64,000 bases of DNA from Protula sp. h YS-2021. Taxonomy: Eukaryota > Annelida > Polychaeta > Sabellida > Serpulidae. The DNA lies in NCBI GenBank assembly GCA_949752745.1, contig OX457024.1, positions 53,446,510-53,510,509 of the forward strand. Reading direction: 5' to 3'. The stretch's first letter is position 1. Each line of letters begins with the position of its first letter. Positions 33,128 through 43,749 of this stretch are shown in pieces. The notes under the pieces were generated by a model. That model did not search any database. It saw only the letters and a program-made list of their open reading frames with translations, and was not told where the DNA came from. The position numbers were made by a program, and so were the translations under genes.

Positions 33128-33600
33128 ACAGACGGACGGACAGACGTAAGTCTTAGGGGCTATTTTGTCCATATTTTAGGGGGGATCGCCCCTAACACAT
33201 GGACAAAATTTTTTCAAAACGCGTGCGGATATGTCGGTCTTAGGGGCTATGCCCATGACTTAGGGGCTATTTTGTCAATATCTTAGGGGGATCGCCCCTA
33301 ACACATGGACAAAATTTTTTCAAAACGCGTGCGGATATGTCGGTCTTAGGGGTTATGCCCACGACTTAGGGGCTATTTTGTCCATATCTTAGGGGGGATC
33401 GCCCTTAACACTTGGACAAAATTTTTCAAAACGCCTGGGGATATGTCGGTCTTAGGGGCTATGCCCGTGACTTAGGGGCTATTTTGTCCATATCTTAGGG
33501 GGTATCGCCCCTAACACATGGACAAAATTTTTCAAAACGCGCGCGTTGCCCGTGACTTACCGGCTATTATGTCCATGTCTTAGGAGGGATCGCCCCTAAC
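33128..33600 (+). repeat. ACGG microsatellite, then a ~106-bp array of dyad CTTAGGGG boxes
   Basis: GACAGACGGACGGACAGACG (33128-33147) is followed at once by GTCTTAGGGGCTATTTTGTCC. About four to five units, each ~106 bp, start near 33151, 33258, 33364 and 33471. Each unit contains a large dyad: ATTTTGTCCAT, then TTAGGGG, GGATCG, CCCCTAA, then ATGGACAAAAT (first copy 33162-33209). Microsatellite followed by dyad is the order seen at the ends of the other elements, so the array may be a tandem amplification of an element's terminal hairpin. Confidence 0.85.
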
Positions 33601-34275
33601 ACACGGATAGGATTTCGTAAAAATTCTGTTCGCTTTATGAATACTGTTGATCAGTGTTGCATTTGGAGCCCCCCCGCCCGTCCGAGACGGGCTACTTTTC
33701 CGTCGGACGGGCAACTTTTCAAAGTTCCCCGCAAGACCGTTAGGCGTAAATTTCGGTCTTAGGGGCTACTTTGTCTATATCTTAGGGGAGATCGCCCCTA
33801 ACACATGGACAAAATTTTTTCAAAACGCGTACGGATATGTCGGTCTTAGGGTCTATACCCGTCACTTAGGGGCTATTTTATCCGTGTCTTAGGAGGGATC
33901 GCCCCTAACACACGGACAGAATTTCTTGAAAATTCTGTTCGCTTTATGAATACTGTTGATCAGTGTTGCATTTGGAGCCCGCCCGCCCGTCCGAGACGGG
34001 CTACTTTTCCGTCGGACGGGCAACATTTCAAAGTTCCCCGCAAGACCGTTAGGCGTAAATTTCGGTCTTAGGGGCTATTTTGTCTATATCTTAGGGGGGG
34101 GGGGGGTTGCCCTTAACACATGGACATTTTTTCAAAAGGCATACGGATATGTCGGTCTTAGGGGCTATACCCGTGACTTAGGGGCTATTTTATCCGTGTC
34201 TTTGGAGGGATTGCCCCTAACACACGGACAGAATTTCTTAAAAATTCTGTTCGCTTTATGAATACTGTTGATCAG
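33601..34275 (+). repeat. 309-bp repeat, two copies, with the same box
   Basis: The copies start at about 33601 and 33910 (TTCTGTTCGCTTTATGAATA, CCGTCCGAGACGGGCTACTT, GTCGGACGGGCAACTTTTCA). Each contains GGTCTTAGGGGCTAYTTTGT plus the CTTAGGAGGGATCGCCCCTAA dyad. Open frames of 81-101 codons are shared only because the two copies are recent duplicates. Confidence 0.85.
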
Positions 34276-34374
34276 TGTTGCATTTGGAGTAACTTTTCAG
34301 TTACCCGCCCGACCGTTAGGCCAAAACTTTCGGGCCCGTATTTTTTGCGGTTAATAATGAGCACTGCACATTAC
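34276..34374. other. Junction between two repeat families
   Basis: This is the tail of a third, truncated 309-bp unit (GATCAGTGTTGCATTTGGAG) followed by unrecognised sequence. Confidence 0.4.
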
Positions 34375-35330
34375 CCCTCGGCCAAAATTGGCTGAAGGAG
34401 TATTGTCATCGTCGTGGTATCTGCCCGTCTGTCTGTCTATCCGTTACGCCAATCTTCTAAACACGATCGCTTGAAAAGTACTTCGCACACCATCACGAAA
34501 TTTTGTGCAGGAACTAATCGGGTAAATATCTGGTCTGGTATTGATTTTGGCCCGATAGAACAATTTAAAATGCCCGCCGAGCGGCCATCGTGTTTTTTGA
34601 CAGTAACTTTTTGTACACACGATAGCCTGAAAAGTACTTATTCGATCATCAAGACATTTTGTGCAGAAACTAATCAGGTAAAGATCTAGGATGGGATTGA
34701 TTTTGGTCCCGATCGGGCTATTTTATATGTCCGCATCTTGTTTTTAGCATTAACTTTGTAAGCACGTTAGCATTAAAAGTACTTGGCCGATCATCACTAA
34801 ATTTTATACACACATTTATCAGGTCAAAATCTCGACTGGTATTGATTTTGGGTCTCATAGGAAAATTCAAAATGGCTGCCGGCTACCATCTTGAATTTTT
34901 CATAAAAAATCTTGTAAACAGAGTAAGTGAAAAACTACTTGGCCAATCATCACAAAATTTTATTTACATATTTACCAGGTCAAAACCTTGGTTAATATTG
35001 ATTTTGGGACAGATTGGGAATTTCAAAATAGCTGCCAGTCGCCATCTTGAATGATTCCTTTTAACATGACAAGTGAAAAACTGCTTGGACAATCATCACC
35101 AGATTTTATACACACATTTACCAGGTCAAACTCTTGGCTAGTATTGGTCTTGGGCCCGATCAGAAAATGCAATATGGCTGCCGGCTGCCATCTTGAATTT
35201 TTCGTTAAAAATCTTGCAAACACGATAAGTGAAAAACTGCTTTGCCGATCATCCTCAAATTTTATACACACATTTACCGGTCAAAATATACCCTTAAGCA
35301 GACCTGTACGTGGGCCGGGGAGTATTGCCA
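34375..35330 (-). mobile_element. Hairpin-ended element in reverse orientation, ~165-bp cores
   Basis: Read on the + strand it begins with CTCGGCCAAAATTGGCTGA (an imperfect hairpin, 34378-34396), then CCGTCTGTCTGTCTATCCG (34424-34442), then five to six ~165-bp units (GGCTGCCGGCTGCCATCTTG, AGTGAAAAACTGCTTGGACA, TTTTATACACACATTTACCA). That is the usual order reversed. The end near 35318-35345 (GGGGAGTATTGCCATC) resembles the start (AAGGAGTATTGTCATC). Confidence 0.65.
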
Positions 35331-35589
35331 TCACTGATGGCTCTTATTTATATTGTACATTCCACATGCATGACAATTTTCGACACCATAATATTGTGTT
35401 ATTGCGGTAACCCATACATTTTTTGCGCCAAGTATTATTTTCCGCTTTTGTAAGTTCTGACGGGTGACTTTTCAGTCGGACAGGCAACTTTGCTGAGCAG
35501 CCCGTCCAGCTGGTAGTCTAAATTCTGAGCCTAGTTCCCTCACTGCTGTTGATACAGTTATTTACAGTTTAGTGGAATTCTATAGGTTA
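35331..35589. other. Unique flank with a GTCGGACNGGCAAC fragment
   Basis: Near 35460-35510, GTGACTTTTCAGTCGGACAG and GGCAAC echo the 309-bp repeat at 33700 and 34010. Nothing else is recognised. Confidence 0.35.
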
Positions 35590-35735
35590 TCGCAAGAATA
35601 ATCGACAAATTCTTCAGAGCACGAGTCGAAAGGCGCGAAAGTATTGCCGGCTAAACGTCTGGATTTAAATCCGATCGAAAACATTAAGGGAATGAGGAAA
35701 AGGATAGCTTCGCGCCGAATCCAGAACCACTTCTT
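35590..35735 (+). pseudogene. Relic of a Tc1/mariner-type transposase (C-terminal catalytic part)
   Basis: From 35647 the + strand reads P-A-K-R-L-D-L-N-P-I-E-N-I-K, a clear match to the S-P-D-L-N-P-I-E-N-x-W segment that holds the third catalytic acidic residue (E) of Tc1-type transposases. Just upstream, in another frame, D-K-F-F-R-A-R-V resembles the D-N-A-P-x-H-x-A segment with the second catalytic D. The frame change, the missing W and the absence of the N-terminal DNA-binding region show a dead fragment. It abuts the first unit of the 1,095-bp satellite. Confidence 0.6.
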
Positions 35736-37006
35736 CTTGTTCTAAAAATCATGTTTGCCAACTTAATGGAGATTAAACAATATGGTACTAATAATTATAA
35801 TTTCCAGGTCTTGTTTTGTCAGATTTAGAGTCAGCATGTTGCATTTTTACTGTTTTTGTGTTGTTATTGTCAAACATTGAAAAAAGCTTTTGTTTTTACA
35901 GTATCGTTTAATGGAAAAACTGTCCATGATCTTAGGGGATATTTTGAGAAGAATTATCAAAGAAACATGTTTTCATCTAAGACAGATAATAACATAGGAA
36001 CTTATAAGTTCGGCATTTAAACACACGTTTAGCTTACAGCATGAAGGCATGTTCGATCTGAAAACCATATTGAATAAATGTATCTGAAACAATAACCACT
36101 ATGTAAACGTCAGCCGTCTTAAGGGGTATTATTGTTGAGGGTCTTGGAGCATTTTGTCGATTCTTTAAATTAAACTTAAGTTTGTCTTGTTAAGAATCAT
36201 GGCTTAAAACTGTTGATTTACTCAATGTTTCTACAAAACAATTAATTCAGAAAGTAATAGTTATAAAATCTCATGAAATATTGATTTATTTTTTGTGGAA
36301 TTATTGACCATGACATTAGGGGTAGGTTGCAAAGAATGTAAAGAGGAAGCATCTGTAGATTTTGAACGGATGAAAATTTTGTTAGCTACAAGATAATCAT
36401 TTGGCACTACTGAGTTGTGCCAGCCAGCATACAAATATCTTTGATAATAAATCTAATTTTCAAATGGTGTATGAGAAATGGTTTGAAACTTTAGTGATAT
36501 GATATTTTACTACAACTTATTCAAAGCTGAAGATCTTGTGTATACTTGATCATAGAATATGAACGAATATTTGTATACTTATCAATTTTTTTCAAGTTAA
36601 GTTTACTGTCCGTAATCTTAGGGGTAGCTTGTGAAAAAACATTTTTGAAAACAATTCGTTACAGAAATGATACGTAAAATAAATCTTATCGGATAATGAT
36701 GTAGACCTGTTGATTTTCGACAGATTATAGATATTTCTTCTAAACAAAACAGAGAAACATTCGTTATTCAACGACCTTTAATTGCAGAAATGTCCGTCGT
36801 TTTAAGGGCTATTGCTCATCTTGATCTTAAACTCATATGTTTGCCAACCTAATTGAAATTAAACAATATGGTACTAATAATTATAATTTACAGGTGTTAT
36901 TTTGTCAGATTTAGAGTCAGCATGTTGCATTTTGATTGTTTTTGTGTTGTTATTGTCGCAAATTGAAAAAGCTTTTGTTTTTATAGTATCCTTTAGTGGA
37001 GCAACT

Positions 37007-38104
37007 GTCCATGATCTTAGGGGGTATTTTGAGAAGAATTATCAAAGGAACATGTTTTCATCTAAGACAGATAATAACATAGAAACTTGTAAGCTCGGCA
37101 TTTAAACATAAGTTTAGCTACAGTATGAAGGTATGTTTGATCTGAAAACCATATTGAATAAATGTATCTGAAACAATAACCACTATGTAAACGTTCGCCG
37201 TCTTAAGGGGTATTATTGTTGAGGGTCTTGGAGCATTTTGTCGATTCTTTAAATTAGACTAAAGCTTGTCTTGTTAGGAATCATAGCTAAAACCTGTTGT
37301 TTTACTCAATGCCTCTACAAAATAATTAATTCTGAATGCAATAGTCATAAAATCTTATAAAATATGAAAAATACTGATATATTTTTCGTCGAATTATTGT
37401 CCATGCCATTAGGGATAGGTTGTAAAGAATGTTTAGAGGAAGCATTAGTAGATTTAGAACGGATGAAAATTTTGTTAGCTACAAGACAATGTTTTGGCAC
37501 TACTGTATTGTGCCAGCCAGCATCCAAATATCTTTGATAATAAATCTAATTTTCAAATTGTGCGTGAGAAATATTTTGAAACTTTAGTTATATGACATAT
37601 TACTACAACTTATTCAAAGCTGCTGGTCTTGTGTATACATGTTCATTGAATATGAACGAATATTTAAATATTCATCATAATTTTTCAAGTTAGATTACTG
37701 TCCGTAATCTTAGGGGGTAGCTTGTGAAAAAAAAACATTTTTCAAGACAATTCGTCTACTGAAATGATATGTAAAATACAATCTCATTGGATACTGATGT
37801 AGACCTGTTGATTTTCGACAGATTATAGATATTTCTTCTAAACAAAACAGAGAAACATTCCTTGTTCATCGACCTTTAATTGCAGAAATGTCCGTCGTTT
37901 TAAGGGCTATTGCTCATCTTGATCTGAAAATCATATGTTTGCCAACTTAATTGAGATTAAACAATATGATACTAATAATTATAATTTACAGGTGTTATTT
38001 TGTCAGATTTAGAGTCTGCATGTTGCATTTTGATTGTTTTTGTGTTGTTATTGTCGCAAATTGAAAAAGCTTTTGTTTTTATAGTATCCTTTAGTGGAGC
38101 AACT
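37007..38104 (+). repeat. Representative 1,095-bp unit showing five box-led subunits
   Basis: Boxes begin at 37007 (GTCCATGATCTTAGGGGGTA), 37193 (GTTCGCCGTCTTAAGGGGTA; GTCC in other copies), 37399 (GTCCATGCCATTAGGGATAG), 37700 (GTCCGTAATCTTAGGGGGTA) and 37890 (GTCCGTCGTTTTAAGGGCTA). The next unit begins at 38105. Subunit lengths are 186, 206, 301, 190 and 215 bp, a mean of 219. Similarity between subunits is obvious only in the box and the next ~10 bp, so the pentamer is old while the whole unit is homogenised. Sequences like TTATAATTTACAG and TTAATTGCAG resemble splice acceptors, but no matching donors are arranged around an open frame. Confidence 0.75.
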
Positions 38105-41100
38105 GTCCATGATCTTAGAAGGTATTTTGAGAAGAATTATCAAAGGAACATTTTTTCATCTAAGACAGATAATAACATAGGAACCTGTAAGCTCGGCATT
38201 TAAACATAAGTTTAGCTACAGTATGAAGGTATGTTTGATCTGAAAACCATATTGAATAAATGTATCTAAAACAATAACCACTATGTAAACGTCCGCCGTC
38301 TTAAGGGGTATTATTGTTGAGGGTCTTGGAGCATTTTTTCGATTCTTTAAATTAGACTAAAGCTTGTCTTGTTATGAATCATAGCTCAAACCTGTTGTTT
38401 TACTCAATGTTTCTACAAAATAATTAATTCAGAATGCAATAGTCATAAAATCTTATAAAATATGAAAAATACTGATATATTTTTCGTCGAATTATTGTCC
38501 ATGACATTAGGGATAGGTTGTAAAGAATGTTTAGAGGAAGGATTAGTAGATTTAGAACGGATGAAAATTTTGTTAGCTACAAGACAATGTTTTGGCACTA
38601 CTGTATTGTGCCAGCCAGCATCCAAATATCTTTGATAATAAATCTAATTTTCAAATTGTGCGTGAGAAATATTTTGTAACTTTAGTTATATGACATTTTA
38701 CTACAACTTATTCAAAGCTGCTGGTCTTGTGTATACATGTTCATTGAATATGAACGAATATTTGAATATTCATCATAATTTTTCAAGTTAGATTACTGTC
38801 CGTAATCTTAGGGGGTATCTTGTGAAAAAAAAAAACATTTTTCAAAACAATTCGTCTACTGAAATGATATGTAAAATACAATCTCATTGGATACTGATGT
38901 AGACCTGTTGATTTTCGACAGATTATAGATATTTCTTCTAAACAAAACAGAGAAACATTCCTTGTTCATCGACCTTTAATTGCAGAAATGTCCGTCGTTT
39001 TAAGGGCTATTGCTCATCTTGATCTGAAAATCATATGTTTGCCAACTTAATTGAGATTAAACAATATGATACTAATAATTATAATTTACAGGTGTTATTT
39101 TGTCAGATTTAGAGTCAGCATGTTGCATTTTGATTGTTTTTGTGTTGTTATTGTCGCAAATTGAAAAAGCTTTTGTTTTTATAGTATCCTTTAGTGGAGC
39201 AACTGTCCATGATCTTAGAAGGTATTTTGAGAAGAATTATCAAAGGAACATGTTTTCATCTAAGACAGATAATAACATAGGAACCTGTAAGCTCGGCATT
39301 TAAACATAAGTTTAGCTACAGTATGAAGGTATGTTTGATCTGAAAACCATATTGAATAAATGTATCTGAAACAATAACCACTATGTAAACGTCCGCCGTC
39401 TTAAGGGGTATTATTGTTGAGGGTCTTGGAGCATTTTGTTGATTCTTTAAATTAGACTAAAGCTTGCCTTGTTATGAATCATAGCTAAAAACTACTGTTT
39501 TATTGAATGTTTCTACAGAATAATTAATCCAGAATGCAATAGTCATAAAATTTCACAAAAAATGATAAATATTGATTTATTTTTTGTGCATTATTGTCCA
39601 TGACATTAGGGATAGGTTGTAAAGAATATTTAGAGGAAGCATTAGTAGATTTAGAACGGATGAAAATTTTGTTAGCTACAAGATAATGTTTTGGCACTAC
39701 TGAATTGTGCCAGCCAGCATCCAAATATCTTTGATAATAAATCTAATTTTGAAATTATGTGTGAGAAATATTTTGAAACTTTAGTTATATGACATTTTAC
39801 TACAACTTATTCAAAGCTGCTGGTCTTGTGTATCCATGTTCATTGAATATGAACGAATATTTGAATATTCATCATAATTTTTCAAGTTAGATTACTGTCC
39901 GTAATCTTAGGGGTATCTTGTGAAAAATAACATTTTTCAAAACAATTCGTCTACTGAAATGATATGTAAAATACAATCTCATTGGATACTGATGTAGACC
40001 TGTTGATTTTCGACAGATTATAGACATTTCTTCTAAACAAAACAGAGAAACATTCTTTGTTCATCGACCTTTAATTGCAGAAATGTCCGTCGTTTTAAGG
40101 GCTATTGCTCATCTTGATCTGAAAATCATATGTTTGCCAACTTAATTGAGATTAAACAATATGGTACTAATAATTATAATTTACAGGTGTTATTTTGTCA
40201 GATTTAGAGTCAGCATGTTGCATTTTGATTGTTTTTGTGTTGTTATTGTCGCAAATTGAAAATGCTTTTGTTTTTACAGTATCCTTTAGTGGAGCAACTG
40301 TCCATGATCTTAGGGAGTAATTTCAGAAAAATTATCAAAGGAACATGTTTTCATCTAAGACAGATAATAACATAGGAACCTGTAAGCTCGGCATTTAAAC
40401 ATTAGCTTAGCTACAGTTTGAAGGTATGTTTGATCTGAAAACCATATTGAATAAATGTATCTGAAACAATAACCACTATGTAAACGTCCGCCGTCTTAAG
40501 GGGTATTATTGTTGAGGGTCTTGGAGCATTTTGTCGATTCTTTAAATTCGACTAAAGCTTGTCTTGTTATGAATCACAGCTAAAAACTGTTGTTTTACTC
40601 AATGTTTCTACAGAATAATTAATCCAGAATGTAATAGTCATAAAATTTCAAAAAAAATGAAAAATATTGATTTATTTTTTTGTGGAATTATTGTCCATGA
40701 CATTAGGGATAGGTCGTAAAGAATGTTTAGAGGAACCACTAGTAGATTGTGAACGGATGAAAATTTTGTTAGCTACAAGTTAATGTTTTTGCACCACTGA
40801 ATAGTGCCAGCCAGCATCCAAATATCTTTGATAATAAATCTAATTTTCAAATTGTGTGTGAGAAATATTTTGAAACTTTAGTTATATGACATTTTACTAC
40901 AACTTATTAAAAGCTGAAGGTCTTGTGTACACATGTTCATTGAATATGAACGAATATTTGAATATTCATCATTATTTTTCAAGTTAGATTACTGTCCGTA
41001 ATCTTAGGGGGTATCTTGTGAAAAAACATTTTTCAAAACAATTTGTCTACTGAAATGATATGTAAAATACAATCTTATTGGATAATTATGTAGACCTGTT

Positions 41101-41668
41101 GATTTTCGACAGATTATATATATTTCTTCTAAACAAAACAGAGAAACATTCCTTGTTCATCGACCTTTAATTGCAGAAATGTCCGTCGTTTTAAGGGCTA
41201 TTGCTCATCTTGATCTGAAAATCATATGTTTGCCAACTTAATTGAGATTAAACAATATGGTACTAATAATTATAATTTACAGGTCTTATTTTGTCAGATT
41301 TAGAGTCAGCATGTTGCATTTTGATTGTTTTTGTGTTGTTATTGTCGCAAATTGAAAAAGCTTTTGTTTTTACAGTATCCTTTAGTGCAGCAACTGTCCA
41401 TGATCTTAGGGGGTATTTTGAGAAGAATTATCAAAGGAACATGTTTTCATCTAAGACAGATAATAACATAGGAACCTGTAAGCTCGGCATTTAAACATCA
41501 GTTTAGCTACAGTATGAATGTACGTTTGATCTGAAAACCATATTGAATAAATGTATCTGAAACAATAACCACTATGTAAACGTCAGCCGTCTTAAGGGGT
41601 ATTATTGTTGAGGGTCTTGGAGCATTTTGTCGATTCTTTAAATTCGACTAAAGCTTGTCTTGTTATGA

Positions 41669-41918
41669 TTGTATTGTATTGTATTATATTGTTCTTTAGA
41701 TCCCTTTCAACTGCTATGGTCATATCGGGATCCCCCTGCCACATTATACTGAAATGGGGCATTCCAGCCCTCCTTGTAACCCTTATATGTGGAGTGCCTC
41801 ACAGGGTAGCAAGGAGGAATCCCAATTTTAAAGTCTTTGGTATGACCCGACCGGGGTTTGAACCCACGATCTTCCAGTCTCGAGGCGGACACTCTAACCA
41901 CTAGGCCACCGAGGCTGG
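41669..41918 (-). mobile_element. tRNA-derived SINE inserted in the satellite
   Basis: The insert lies on the minus strand. It begins at 41918 with a tRNA-like head holding an A box (TGGCCTAGTGGTTAGAGTG, complement of 41890-41908) and a B box (GGTTCAAACCC, complement of about 41854-41864). A ~150-bp body follows, and it ends in an (ATACA)n tail at 41669-41690. It is flanked by a perfect 13-bp target duplication, TGTCTTGTTATGA (41656-41668 and 41919-41931). Removing insert plus one duplication (263 bp) restores a 1,095-bp satellite unit. RNA polymerase III type II promoter boxes and LINE-style insertion are known SINE features. The family name is not recognised. The 99-codon frame across it is not a gene. 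Confidence 0.9.
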
Positions 41919-43749
41919 TGTCTTGTTATGAATCATAGCTAAAAACTGTTGTTTTATTCAATGTTTCTACAGAATAATTAATCCAGAATGCAAAAGTGAT
42001 AAAATGTCACAAAAAATGAAAAATATTGATTTAGTTTTTGTGGAATTATTGTCCATGACATTAGGGATAGGTTGTAAAGAATGTTTAGAGGAACCACTAG
42101 TAGATTTAGAACGGATGAAAATTTTGTTAGCTACAAGTTAATGTTTTTGCACCACTGAATTGTGCCAGCCAGCATCCAAATATCTTTGATAATAAATCTT
42201 ATTTTCAAATTGTGTGTGAGAAATATTTTGAAACTTTAGTTATATGACATTTTACTACAACTTATTCAAAGCTGAAGGTCTTGTGAACACATGTTCATTG
42301 AATATGAACGAATATTTGAATATTCATCATTATTTTTCAAGTTAGATTACTGTCCGTAATCTTAGGGGGTATCTTGTGAAAAAACATTTTTCAAAACAAT
42401 TTGTCTACTGAAATGATATGTAAAATAAAATCTTATTGGATAATGATGTAGACCTGTTGATTTTCGACAGATTATATATATTTCTTCTAAACAAAACAGA
42501 GAAATATTCCTTGTTCATCGACCTTTAATTGCAGAAATGTCCGTCGTTTTAAGGGCTATTGCTCATCTTGATCTGAAAATCATATGTTTGCCAACTTAAT
42601 TGAGATTAAACAATATGGTACTAATAATTATAATTTACAGGTGTTATTTTGTCAGATTTAGAGTCAGCATGTTGCATTTTGATTGTTTTTGTGTTGTTAT
42701 TGTCGCAAATTGAAAAAGCTTTGTTTTTACAGTATCCTTTTGTGCAGCAACTGTCCATTATCTTAGAGGGTATTTTGAGAAGAATTATCAAAGGAACATG
42801 TTTTCATCTAAGACAGATAATAACATAGGAACCTGAAACCTGTAAGCTCGGCATTTAAACATCAGTTTAGCTACAGTATGAAGTAACGTTTGATCTGAAA
42901 ACCATATTGAATAAATGTATCTGAAACAATAACCACTATGTAAACGTCAGCCGTCTTAAGGGGTATTATTGTTGAGGGTCTTGGAGCATTTTGTCGATTC
43001 TTTAAATTAGACTAAAGCTTGTCTTGCTATGAATCATAGCTAAAAACTATTGTTTTATTCAATGTTTCTACAGAATAATTAATCCAGAATGCAATAGTCA
43101 TAAAATTTCACAAAAACTGTAAAATATTGATTTATTTTTTGTGGAATTATTGTCCATGACATTAGGGATAGGTTGTAAAGAATGTTTAGAGGAACCACTA
43201 GTAGATTTAGAACGGATGAAAATTTTGTTAGCTACAAGATAATGTTTTGGCACCACTGAATTGTGCCAGCCAGCATCCAAATATCTTTGATAATAAATCT
43301 AATTTTCAAATTGTGTGTGAGAAATATTTTGAAACTTTAGTTATATGACATTTTACTACAACTTATTCAAAGCTGAAGGTCTTGTGTACACATGTTCATT
43401 GAATATGAACGAATATTTGAATATTCATCATTATTTTTCAAGTTAGATTACTGTCCGTAATCTTAGGGGGTATCTTGGGAAAAAACATTTTTCAAAACAA
43501 TTTGTCTACTGAAATGATATGTAAAATACAATCGTATTGGATAATGATGTAGACCTGTTGATTTTCGACAGATTATATATATTTCTTCTAAACAAAACAG
43601 AGAAACATTCCTTGTTCATCGACCTTTAATTGCAGAAATGTCCGTCGTTTTAAGGGCTATTGCTCATCTTGATCTGAAAATCATATGTTTGCCAACTTAA
43701 TTGAGATTAAACAATATGGTACTAATAATTATAATTTACAGGTGTTATT

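Noticed and set aside
41842..41918. A tRNA gene on the minus strand
   Set aside because: A and B boxes are present, but the segment is the head of a SINE with a body, an ATACA tail and a target duplication.
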